A DNA stretch of 64,000 nt from Adiantum capillus-veneris. Lineage: Eukaryota > Streptophyta > Polypodiopsida > Polypodiales > Pteridaceae. The notes under the pieces are model-generated. The model was not told the DNA's origin. It ran no database searches and worked only from the letters and a program-made list of their open reading frames with translations. Location of the stretch: positions 61,388,120-61,452,119 of the forward strand of contig CM043956.1 of assembly GCA_014529385.2 (NCBI GenBank), read 5' to 3'. Positions within the stretch are counted from its first letter, which is position 1. The number at the start of each line of letters is the position of its first letter. Positions 19,563 through 29,703 of this stretch are shown here, in pieces. Position numbers and translations under genes: made by a program.

Positions 19563-21509
19563 CCGGCTAAAAAAATAGGGGCTCTGGGTGGGAACCTTTG
19601 AAAGCCGAGATTAATGTTCGGTTTGGGGTGAAAGAGTAACGGCCGTGTGAATAGTGTTCTTTGTCAAGCGAGTATCCGGGTTGTGTGAGAGGAGCCTTTG
19701 TCGAGCGTGTGACTAGTGTTCTTATTGAGTAGGTATCCAAGTTGTGTGACTAGAGCCTTTGTCGAGCAGGTATCCGGGTCGAAGGAGAGCTGACCAAGCT
19801 AACAAACTCCACGGGGATTGCGCTAGCTGACAAAGTTGATAGAGTTGTGGGAAGCCATGCGGGCTGTCAGCAGGGATGGCAGAGTCGATAGAGTCCGTGG
19901 GCTAACAGCAGGGTTGGCAGCGGCAGCTATTGCAGCGGTTGACTGTTCACGTGAGGTGACGTCGGTGGCTCGCGTGAGGTGATGTCGGCAGCAGCTGTAG
20001 CAGTAGGCAGCTTGCAACAGTAGCAGCTCGCAGCTGGCAATAGTGTTGTCTGAGGGCCCGGTGGTCTTTCTGGAGGTGTTTGGCGACCAGCTGCATGAAC
20101 CGAGCCGATGTAGAGCCGCTGAGCCGCTTCTGTAGCCCGTGTGTGCCACCTATGCCGTGAGGCCAAAACAGTTGCAGCTGCCTATGTTGCGATGCCGAGG
20201 AGGTGGTGATGAGGATGATGCACACCCTGTGTTTGTGAAGGCGAGGTGGTGCTGAAGAGGATGCAGTCGGAGTAGATGCAGCCGCTTATGCTAAAGAGAA
20301 TGCAGTTGGAGTAGATGCAGCCGCTTATGTTGTGAAGCCGACGCGACACCGAGAAAAGCAGTGATACCGAGGAGGATTCACTCTTTGCGCTGTGATGTCG
20401 AGGCCGAGTCGAGGAGGATGAAATCTTAGTGTAATGAAGTCGAGGTGGTGCCGAGGAGGATGCATCCCTCGTTTAAAAGGCCTGACACCACTGTATGCTG
20501 TGTGTAATGATGTAGAGGCAGGAGGTGCCGTCCTTCACTGTGCAGGAAATTAGGTAAATGTCGGGGCTGAATCCGAAGATGACACTAAATGGTGCAGTAA
20601 GGGAGGTGAGTGCTATGTGAGCAGTAGATAAATCCGAACAGAGACCGATGTGAGTGGTGCGGGTGGTGTGGAGTACCAGTGAGCAAAGGCTATGGAGAAA
20701 GAGGGGGGCTTGTAGTTGTGAGAGGAGTCGGGCTGAAAAAACAGAGGTGGCGATGGTGCGCAGAGTGACGATGGTGTGCAGAGTGATGATGGCGTGCCGT
20801 TTGCTGTAGCAAATCAGGTGAGTATAGGATTGTAGCGAGCAAGCCAGTCGTGCCAAGTAAGGAGTTCGCATAGCGGATAAGCAGGTTAGGATCTCGTGAA
20901 GCAAGTAAGCAGGCGGTGGAGGGGGTTATGGCGAGCTGTGCGAGCAGGTTAAACGAGCGCAAGAGGGAAAGAATTGAGGCAAGATTTTTTAGAACGTTGG
21001 CAAGATGGGGGAATAATCAGCAGCAGTCAGAGCCGTCCAAAAACTAAAGAAGCCTAGGGAAAGGCCAATTTGGAAAGCTTTGAGCAATAAATCTTGAGTA
21101 ATAAAGTTAGACTGCGTTCCCGCAGGAAAAAGGCAAAAAAGAGGGGAAAAGAGAGCAAGTGCTACGCTGATCATCATAGAGGGATCAAGGAAAACCTCTA
21201 ATAAACAACTTATTAAAATAAGAAAAACTTCAAAGCGAGCGAGTCTTGCGAGAAAAAAGGGGTAGAGATATAAAGGGTTTTGGGGGGGGGGGGGGGGTAG
21301 AATAAAAAAAACACCAATTTTACGCCAAACGCGTTTCACTTGAATTAGCTCATCAGTGGTGCAAAACTTAGGTGGAAGGGGGGAGTATAAAAAGGGGGGC
21401 AAGGTTCAAAAATCTGTACAGAGCCCAATAATCAAAGTAGGATGGTGCCAATTGAAGGAGAGTTACTCCCCGATTATTTTAGCAGGTACTTAATTAAAGA
21501 GGGGGAACT
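19563..21509 (-). promoter_or_regulatory. PLE leader / pseudo-LTR between truncated and longer PLE copies
   Basis: This non-coding stretch lies between the start of ORF1 and the copia A-1 insertion. In minus-strand reading it contains the hammerhead-like motif (21,366-21,307), a C-run (G-run on plus, about 21,280-21,297) and then pyrimidine-rich sequence. About 20,200-20,480 contains recurring GAGGATG / GTAGATGCAGCCGCTTATG words. Several minus-strand frames of 80-140 codons are open but have no recognisable content. In PLEs the junction of tandem copies acts as a pseudo-LTR carrying the promoter; that function is inferred. Confidence 0.55.
21307..21366 (-). ncRNA. Hammerhead-ribozyme-like motif in PLE leader
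   Basis: On the minus strand CTGATGA (21,356-21,350) is followed by GCT AATTCA AGT (3-pair stem II, first pair G-U). GAAA (21,337-21,334) comes next. Stem III is ACGC/GCGT closing loop GTTTG, followed by A at 21,321 as the expected cleavage-site base (GUA type). CACCA before the core pairs with TGGTG at 21,316-21,312 as stem I, with a 4-base bulge. All strictly conserved core bases are present. Hammerhead motifs are known in PLEs (Cervera and De la Pena). Stem II is weak and the bulge is atypical, so activity is uncertain. Confidence 0.55.
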
Positions 21510-21701
21510 TGTTGGGGTATAAAGCCCAATGTGGTCGCCCAGGTAAGTGGGCGGGCCGCCAGGTATGTACACATATTCTTTTGTAAAAACCTAATAAGAA
21601 CTCACTATGCTCTACACATTACAGTAGAGCGAGTTCACCATATCGTCGTGCTCTTCTTCTTGCACTCTCTCTCGCGTCGCACTTCCGCTCGTACTCCTTC
21701 A
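21510..21701 (+). repeat. 5' LTR of copia A-1
   Basis: This short LTR starts TGTTGGGG and ends CCTTCA. The TGGTATCAGAGC primer site follows at 21,704-21,715. A leader of about 1.1 kb to the gag start contains a 49-bp tandem duplication (CAAATCCTGTGGGACAGCC words at about 21,800 and 21,849). Confidence 0.93.
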
Positions 21702-22818
21702 ACTGGTATCAGAGCTCAGATCGAGGCTCGGGGCAGCACTGCAAAGGCTAGAGTCACCAACTCAGATTGGAGTGAAATTCGACAGGCGAAGACACGGCCC
21801 CAAATCCTGTGGGACAGCCTGAAGGGCTTGGTGTTCTCAGAATTTTCCCCAAATCCTGTGGGACAGCCCGAAGGGCTTGGTGTTTTCATTCTGAGGTCAT
21901 CTCGGCCACCGTTCGGCTTCGACAAAGGTCTGCGCAGGCCATTTTCGACTATGTGGTCTCAAGGGGTGTAGATCCAACTCTGCAAATTTGGGGTTTTCGG
22001 CCTACGACTGCAGGTGTTGAGGATATCGACACTCCCAGAGTGTTGATTTGTGGCTGTCTACACATCGAAGGACGGCTCACAGTTCTTAGAGGCGTGTCAC
22101 ATACGACACGGGCGTATCTACACACAGACTGTAGGCGACATCCACTAGTTCATCAGGTAGCTTGTGTTTGCTGCTTGATATTCCAGATTTCATCCTGACA
22201 TTGCAGGTACTTCCACATGGGATGTATTGTCAGAGATGATGTATGTCTGTTGAGGGTTTGCTGGCTGTGAGTCACGCAGCAAACAACCGCCGCAGCGGTT
22301 ACAGCATACAGTGGGAAATTTGTGGATGTATGACTTTGTGGGAAGTCTATGTACTGTCAGATTTACTGCAGCCTTTGTTGAGGGTCAAGTGAGGTTTTAT
22401 TGAGCTGGGGGATTCTCGAATATTGAGATCCTTTCGGTGATACAGGTCTTGGAGCGATCCCTTGAGCACCCTTAGATAGGCAGCTAGGATGTATTGACTG
22501 TGAGTTAGACAGTTGGGATTGCATCTTTGCTTTACTGCCATTGAGGCACTGTCGCAGTCTATGCTTATAGGACAGTCAGAGACAGTACAGGTGCAGGACA
22601 ATTTTACCCGTAGCTTACAGTGTCAGAGAGACAGTGTTTTTTTGAGCTGTTTTTTAGTACACCAGAGCCATTTTACAAAGGAGCCTCTGCCGAAATTTCT
22701 GCAGAATCTGAAGCTTTCTTGGTTCATTTGACAGGTTGATATTGGTTCAGGGGTCAGTTTACAAGGGAAGCTCTACCGAATTTTTCCCAGAAAAGTAAAC
22801 TACTGTGAAGCGTAGCTA

Positions 22819-25800
22819 TGGCTGGATCACAAGACACTGCTCTTTACAATATCAAGAAGCTGGATGGAACCAATTTTCCATTGTGGAAGAAGCAGATTTG
22901 GCATGTGTTGGGTACAAAAGAAGCAGATAAAACCTATAAAGCTCAAGGGGATAAAACCAGAAGATATGGACGAAGATGAATGGAGCGAAATGGATGAATT
23001 GGCACTTTCTACCATTATGCTGACTTTGGCAGAAAGCGTTTACTTCAATGTAGCAGACGAGATGTCGGCTTATCAAGCATGGTTAAAGCTGAGTGATCTT
23101 TATGAGAAGCAGAGTGCAGCTTCACAGGTATACTGGCTTAAGAAGCTTGTTGACTTGAAGATAAAAGAAGGGGCACCTATGTCCAATCATCTGAATGAAT
23201 TCAACACAATCTATAGTCAGTTGTCAACTCAAGGTGTCAAGTTTGATGAACCTGTTAGAGCTATGTTCCTGTTGATCACATTGCCGGAAAGTTGGGACAC
23301 TTTTCGCACAGCTTTGAGTAATTCTGCACCTCCAGATGGTTTGAACATAGCAGGTGTAGAAGGAAGTCTGCTTACTGAAGAAACCAATAGAAAAACAATG
23401 GACAAAGGCAAAGGAACAACCTTAGTTGTCAGGGGAAGGACCAAAGAAAAGTACAAAGGTGGAAAGAGGTAGCAAGTCTCGCAGTGCTAAAGGCAAGAGT
23501 GACATAGAATGCTACCATTGTGGCAAGAAGGGTCACATGAAAAGAGACTGCAGAGAATGGAAAGCGGAAAAAGGCAAAGAGAAAGCTGAAGACCATGGTG
23601 AGAAGAACAAGTCCTCAGTGAAGATTCAAGAAATAAATGTGACAAACACTGTTGCAGAGGATGACAGTCTAGTGTCAGGAGACATCTACTTCTTGAAGAA
23701 TACAATGGACTCAGCTCTTCTTACATCATCTAATGGAAATGCACCGAGTGACTGGATTATAGACTCAGGGGAATCACTTCATGTGTCTCCAAACAAGGAG
23801 TGGTTTACCTCTTATGTGACCACTAAAGATCATGTTCGGCTAGGCAATGGGCAGACATGTGAGATCTTAGGTGTTGGAGATGTTCAATTGAAGTTTCAGA
23901 ATGGCTCTTCTTTCACGCTGAAGAATGTGAGACATGTTCCCGCAATTACAAAGAGCTTGATCAGCACAGGTTTACTTGATGATGCTGGCTACGTCACCAC
24001 TTTTGGACAGAACATGTGGAAGATATCCAAGGGTTCTATGATAGTAGCACATGGAGTAATGTCTGGAGGACTTTACATGATTTATGTATCAAATGTCTCT
24101 AAAAATGTAATCAATGTAACCGAGCAGCCGAACGTTTCTTTGTGGCATAGCCGGTTAGGACATATGTCCAAGAAGGGAATGGAAATCTTGTCTCGTTCTG
24201 GTTATTTGCCTGGCTTTTCATTTAATGATTTTGAATTCTGTGAACATTGTCTGTATGGTAAGCAAACACAGCAGCCAAATAAGCATAGAAGCAGTAGAAG
24301 AGATACACAGTTGGCACTTGTTCATAGTGATTTGTGTGGACCTATGCCTAACCTATCTCTAGGGGGAGCTTCTTACTTTATGACATTTATAGATGATTAC
24401 TCGAGGAAAGTATGGGTTTACTTTCTCAAGCACAAGGATGAAGCGTTTAGTGTTTTCAAAACGTTTGTGACACTTGTGGAGAATCAGAGTGGCAAGAAGC
24501 TTAAATGCTTACGCACTGACAATGGTGGAGAGTATGTTTCAAAGGCCTTTCAGGACTTTTGTGAGTCAAAAGGTATAAAACGTGAACTTACTGCTCCTTA
24601 CAATCCTCCTCAAAATGGTGTTGCTGAGAGGATGAATAGGACCATACAAGAGAAGGTCAGAAGTATGTTGTCTAATGCATAGCTGCCAAATGAGTTTTGG
24701 GCTGAAGCTGTATCAACAGCTGTTCATCTTGTAAATAGATCTCCTAGCAAGGTTTTGCAAAAGGATTCAGTGCCAAAGATGGTTGGTCAGGCAAGGTGCC
24801 CTCATACAAGCATCTCAGAGTCTTTGGCTGTGAGGCATATACTCACGTTCCAAAGAAATTTAGATACAAACTTGAGCCAAAGAGTAGAAAGTGCATCTTT
24901 CTAGGCTATGGTAATTCTGGTGAGATGGGGTACAGACTTTGGGATCCCGAATCCAAAAAGGTTGTCCGCAGCAATGATGTTCACTTTAATGAATCCAAAT
25001 ATCATTCTACACTAGAGAGGGTTGAGGAGATTAGAAGAGTTGTCTTCCAAGAAGATGGACCTGCACGTGCAAGACAAAATGTCAGGGCTCAAGAGGAGCA
25101 AGGACAGGATAGATTGGAACCACAGGTTGTGGCTGAGCCTGAGCCACCTATTGTGCGTAGATCTGGACGTGTCACGCAACCTCCTGATAGGTTTTTTCCA
25201 TCTATGAACTATGTCATGTTGACTGATTGCAATGAGCCTTCATGTTACAACGAAGCAGTGCAAATGCAGGACTCCGGGAATTGGCAATTGGCCATGCAGT
25301 CAGAGATGACAGCTCTGCATAAAAACCAGACATGGAAGCTAGTTAAATTACCACGGGGCAAAAAGGCTCTACCTTGTAAATGGGTTTACAGGTATAAGAT
25401 CGCCGCTCATGATAGTCAGCCAAAGTACAAAGCAAGGCTTGTTGCCAAGGGCTTTAAGCAAGAACAAGGCATTGACTTTGATGAAGTCTTCTCTCCGGTG
25501 GTCAAAATGACTACATTGAGATGCTTTCTTGCATTGGTTGCCATATTAGATTTGGTGTTGCACCAAGTGGATGTCAAGACAACGTTCTTGCATGGTGATT
25601 TAGATGTGGAAATTTACATGCAGCAGCCAAAAGGGTTTGTTGAGAAAGGCAAGGAAGATTGGGTATGCCAGTTGTTAATTAGTCTTTATGGCTTAAAACA
25701 ATCACCGAGGGCATGGTACCATAAATTCCACAAGTTTATGCTTTCTCAAGGCTACAAACGTAGTGAGTTCGATCACTGTCTATATACAAAGAAGGCTAAG

Positions 25801-26787
25801 GATGGCAGTTGGCTGATCCTTATTTTGTATGTGGATGACATGTTGATTGCTGGCAAGCACTTGGAAGAAATTTCAGCTTTGAAGCCAAAAATGGCAAAAT
25901 CGTTTGACATGAAAGACATGGGTGAGGCAATTCATATACTTGGTATGCGCATTGAGAGAGACAGATCAAAGAAGTTGATTTGGTTATCTCAAACAGAGTA
26001 TATTGACAAGGTTTTGCAACGTTTCAATATGGAGAAGGGAAAGGCACTGAGTGTTCCATTGCCACCATATGTGAAACTTAGCAAACAAGATTGTCCTGTG
26101 TCTGAGGAAGAACAGGCTGAAATGGATAAGATTTCATATGCGTCTGCAGTGGGTAGTTTGATCTATGCAATGATTGCTACTCGCCCAGACATTGCATTTG
26201 CAGTGGGAGTAGTAAGTCGATACATGTCAAACCCAGGCAAGAAACATTGGGAGGCAATGAAAGGAATATTGAGATACCTGAAAGCTACAAAGAGTATGCG
26301 TATATGCTATGGGAGTCAGGAGCTAAGTGTAAAGGGTTTTACAAACTCAGATTATGCAGGTGACTTAGACAACCGAAGGTCTACGTCAGGGTATGTCTTT
26401 ACATTGGCTGGTGGAGCAGTATCATGGAGTTCTAGATTACAAGATTGTGTTACTCAGTCTACTACAGAGGCTGAATATGTTGCAGCATCAGAGGCATGCA
26501 AAGAATCAATTTGGCTTAATCGACTAGTAACAGATTTGGGAATCAAAGAAGAGATGCCTATGTTATATTGTGATAGTCAAAGTGCTATACAATTGGCTCG
26601 CAATCCAGTTTATCACTCAAAGACAAAGCATGTGGATGTGAAGTATCATTTCATCAGGGAAATGCTCGAGGATAAGCAACTTCAGCTTGTCAAAGTTCAC
26701 ACCAAAGAAAATCCTGCTGATCTACTTACAAAAGGACTTCCCTCAGAGAGCTTTGCGCATTTTCGCAAGCAGTTAGGTGTAGGGTAG
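22819..26787 (+). pseudogene. Copia A-1 gag-pol polyprotein, disrupted
   Basis: The start is ATG 22,819 (MAGSQDTALYNIKKLDGTNF). Gag has a frame change near 22,915 and another near 23,455. The zinc knuckle CYHCGKKGHMKRDC is at about 23,512. Protease has WIIDSGESLHV (23,752). Pre-integrase LWHSRLGHMS leads to integrase with HSDLCGP, RTDNGGEY and PQNGVAERMNRT (the D, D, E residues). A TAG at 24,680 and a frame change near 24,785 break it. From 24,796 RT and RNase H are open: WVYRYKI, ARLVAKGFKQEQG, YGLKQSPRAWY, LYVDDMLIAG, CDSQSAIQLARNP, KTKHVDVKYHF. The stop is at 26,787. Confidence 0.95.
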
Positions 26788-26876
26788 TACATCACTTCTC
26801 TACATCTCTTGTATATTAGCTTGTATAGTAGCTGCTCTCACACTTAAAGTACCACATTGGACTTTAAGTGGGAGGT

Positions 26877-27112
26877 TGTTGGGGTATAAAGCCCAATGTG
26901 GTCGCCCAGGTAAGTGGGCGGGCCGCCAGGTATGTACACATATTCTTTTGTAAAAACCTAATAAGAACTCACTATGCTCTACACATTACAGTAGAGCGGG
27001 TTCACCATATCGTCGTGCTCTTCTTCTCGCACTCTCTCTCGCGTCGCACTTCCGCTCGTACTCCTTCAACTCGCACTCTCTCTCGCGTCACACTTCCGCT
27101 CGTACTCCTTCA
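26877..27112 (+). repeat. 3' LTR of copia A-1 with 44-bp terminal duplication
   Basis: The last 44 bases (27,069-27,112) repeat 27,025-27,068 (CTCGCACTCTCTCTCGCGTC and ACTTCCGCTCGTACTCCTTCA words). The duplication lies inside the target-site duplication, so it is part of the LTR, yet the 5' LTR lacks it. Confidence 0.93.
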
Positions 27113-28630
27113 GAACTTGTAAGGGAAGTACAAAAAAGGAGGCTATTCAAGGGTGTACCAAAGACTAATGGAGGGTTAGAGGGTGTAAATGGAGTTACAG
27201 AGAGGAGTTTGGACGAGATGGCAAGAAACATGAAGAAGTGAGGTTTTTATGGAGAATGACCTTCTCGGGGGGGGGGGGGGGGGGGGTAGGACTGGGTTTT
27301 TCGGAGAGGAGAGAGCCTAGATTTGGTGCATTGACCAACAAACAATTGGTTTTGGGAGATGTGCTAGCTCGGGATTAGCTTTAAGAAGATTAGAGAGAGG
27401 TTTGTTAATGGAGAGGAAGGGGTTAAGAGTGCGGGTGAGGGGTGAGAAAGGAATTTTTACAATGGTGGGTGGAGGTTTGGTTTTGTGGTTTTTTTGTAGG
27501 AGGGAGGGTCTGGAGTGGTACGAGACAAAACGAAAACATGCTTCCAAGAGAGAGGGAGGGTAGCCTTTAGCCCTAAGCCTGGAAAAGAAGAGGTTTTTGA
27601 TGTTGATAAAACCCTCCAAGGAGCTCTCTAGAATGATGTACCTTTTGATTTCTTGGAGAATGAAAGAAATCTTTTCGTGTGTTGGATGCTAGGACTGCCA
27701 AGGGATATAATTGTAGGAGTTCAGGCTCTTTTGATGACACTTAGAATCCAAAATCCCATGGGTGGCAAAGGAGGTCCCCTTGAAGAAGTGGATATCTAAA
27801 ATAACAGCCTCCTGTACGGAGATGAGGGAAGAGATTTTTATATGTTGTTGGAGAGGGTGTCCATAGGTTTGCATCATTTCGCCCAAGCTTGAAGCAAGGC
27901 CATCCCATATAACAAAAGCATCAGCCACGAATCTTTTAAAGTAGATAAGGGAGGGAGAGGCGAGGAGGTTCATACCCTCTTCCAGGGAGCATAAAAAGAG
28001 GCATGCATAGACAACGGCAAAGTTGGAGCCCATTGCCGTTCCTTTGATTTGGTGCCAACACTTACCCTTAAAGGAAAAATGGTGATGGTTGAGGATAAGA
28101 GAGGCTATGGATAGGATAAAGTGGGTTTTGGGAAGGGGAATATGTTTTGGATGGTGTTTTTGAGAGCAAGACGACCCTCTTGTATGGGAATGCTTGGATA
28201 CAGGGATTCCACATCAAAAGTGAAAAGAAAAATGTGGGGAGGAAAAGACCTGGTGGCTAGGTCTAGGATAAGGGAGTGGGAGTCTTGGAGGTGTTGGGTT
28301 TTAGATAAGAGGATGGGGTAAAGTTGTGCATGGAGCCATTTAGAAGCATTTTCCAAGATATAGCCTTTGTAGGAACAGATAGGGCGACCAACAAGGGTGG
28401 GTTTGTGGATTTTAGGTAGGAGAAAGAAAGGGCATGGTTTAGGTGTGGGTTTGCCAAGAGAGGACGAGAGGATAAAAATTTGTTCATTGTATGGGAGAAG
28501 GGGGTAGCTTGATACAATGGAGGCAAGGAGGGAGGAGACAAATGGTAAGGGGGGAGAAGAAATAATGGAGTAGGTAAGTGGATCCGAAAGTTGGCGAAGT
28601 GCCTCATTATCATACCAAGCTCTAGAGAGG
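27113..28630 (-). mobile_element. PLE-2: 5'-truncated Penelope-like copy upstream of PLE-1
   Basis: It is nearly identical to PLE-1 from LSRAWYDNEALRQL onward. In minus-strand reading it begins abruptly at 28,630, where the match to PLE-1 (AAGCTCTAGAGAGG) ends and gypsy integrase sequence starts. It runs through the RT 3' end (27,619-27,317) and a short 3' region to 27,113. It then continues, past copia A-1, into the leader at 21,509. This supplies the 3' end that PLE-1 lost to the CACTA element. Confidence 0.88.
27317..28630 (-). pseudogene. PLE-2 reverse transcriptase fragment, catalytic site mutated
   Basis: It carries FLLPKIHKPT, FTFDVESLYPSIP, GTAMGSNFAVVYACLF and the thumb segment GFINIKNLFFSRLRAKGYPP. 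The end is PTIVKIPFSPLTRTLNP, NPELAHLPKPIVCWSMHQI. Motif C reads RFVADAFVIW, so the first catalytic Asp is Ala. A frame change near 28,120 and a TAG at 27,687 are further damage. About 400 bases remain between the last RT motif and the ribozyme-like site, too few for a GIY-YIG domain of about 100 residues, and none of its motifs is visible. Confidence 0.9.
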
Positions 28631-29703
28631 ACTCTGTATATGGTGTTAAGCAATATGTAAAACAATGTGATAAATGCCTGCACACAAAAGCACGTATGCA
28701 ACAATATGAAATTCCATCAAGACGAATAATGGGTGCAAGGGCTTTTTCCAAATGGGGAATAGACTTTTTTGGCCCTATCTCACCACACGCCTACAAGACA
28801 AATGCTCAATACATCATAGTGTCCATAGGTTATTTGACCAACTGAGTAGAATCCATAGCGACACAAAAGAATGATGCGAGAACGACATCATAGTTCTTAT
28901 ATGTAAACATCTTCACCAGATATGGGCTTCCAATTGAGATAGTGAGTGATCGAGGGACTCACTTCATAAACGATATGATTGACTATCTATTGCAAGAATT
29001 TATGGTGCTTCATTCTAAGTCAGTGCCATATCACCCTCAAGCAAACAGACAAGTTGAAAGCACAAACAAAGTTCTATGCATCATGCTCAAAACATTTATA
29101 AACAAGTCAAGAGTTGATTGGGACCAAAAATTACATTCACCTCTTTGTGCATATGGGATAGCATACAAAACAAAACTGGAAACAATACCTTTCAGTTTTG
29201 TATTTGGGACCAATGTCGTACTACCCTTAGGATTCTTGGTTCTCGTACTACAAGTGCTAAAAGATTTAGGATGGAATAAACATGAGTTGTTGGGTAGGAT
29301 TGAACAGCTCACCAGATTGGATGAATTGCAACTCAAGGCTGTTGCAACCACATGTACACCAAAATGACAAATGAAAGAATTCCATGACCAACATGTGATA
29401 AACAAGGAGTTTCAAAAGGGAGACTATGTATTAGTCTATACCTTGAAGCAACACTCTAAGAATTTGAAAAATCAAGGTTATGGCCCATTTGTGATCAGCA
29501 ACATATCACACAATGGTGCCGTAAAACTTGCGATTTTAGAGGGCGAGCAGAGGCCTAATGGGATCAATGGTTGCAGAATTAAAAAATACCATTTACCTCT
29601 AGCAATTGACATGTTCAATAAGATTCACGAGGTGAAGGAGCCGAAGCAAAAATCTCAAGCCATAAAGATCACGCAAAGGAGGAAGCAAAGTTACAGATTA
29701 TAA
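28631..29703 (+). pseudogene. Ty3/gypsy integrase, 5'-truncated
   Basis: YVKQCDKCLHTKARMQQYEI is the CxxC half of the HHCC zinc finger. The catalytic core follows with FSKWGIDFFGPI (D), IVSDRGTHFINDM (D) and YHPQANRQVESTNKVL (E). The post-core part has NKEFQKGDYVLVY and KNQGYGPFVISNISHNGAVKL, typical of gypsy integrase C termini. A stop near 28,845 and a TGA at 29,365 interrupt it. Polymerase sequences that should precede it are absent because PLE-2 begins at 28,630. They may lie left of this window if the PLE and later insertions split one gypsy copy. Confidence 0.88.

Larger units (their letters stand above)
12831..21509 (-). mobile_element. Penelope-like element, longer copy (PLE-1), interrupted by copia B-1
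   Basis: Reading the minus strand from 21,509: a leader with a hammerhead-like motif, a proline-rich ORF1 (from 19,562), and an RT ORF (about 14,750 to 12,831). The 3' part is cut at 12,831 by the outer CACTA element. Copia B-1 (15,597-18,754) lies in ORF1. The RT has PLE-specific motifs and no similarity to LTR or LINE polymerases. A second, 5'-truncated PLE lies upstream at 27,113-28,630. No GIY-YIG endonuclease motif is visible in either copy. It is either an endonuclease-deficient PLE or one whose nuclease is too diverged to see. Confidence 0.88.
21510..27112 (+). mobile_element. Copia A-1: full-length Ty1/copia element, target-site duplication GAACT
   Basis: GAACT lies at 21,505-21,509 and 27,113-27,117. 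LTRs are 21,510-21,701 (192 bp) and 26,877-27,112 (236 bp), both starting TGTTGGGGTATAAAGCCC. The 3' LTR is longer by a 44-bp tandem duplication at its end. The primer-binding site is at 21,704 and the polypurine tract (TTTAAGTGGGAGG) precedes 26,877. The domain order is gag, protease, integrase, RT, RNase H. The copy has frameshifts and a stop, so it is not active. It inserted into the PLE leader. Confidence 0.96.

Noticed and set aside
22201-22818. A tRNA or small RNA gene in the copia A-1 leader
   Set aside because: GACAGT-rich repetition is present but no cloverleaf or A/B box arrangement could be drawn.
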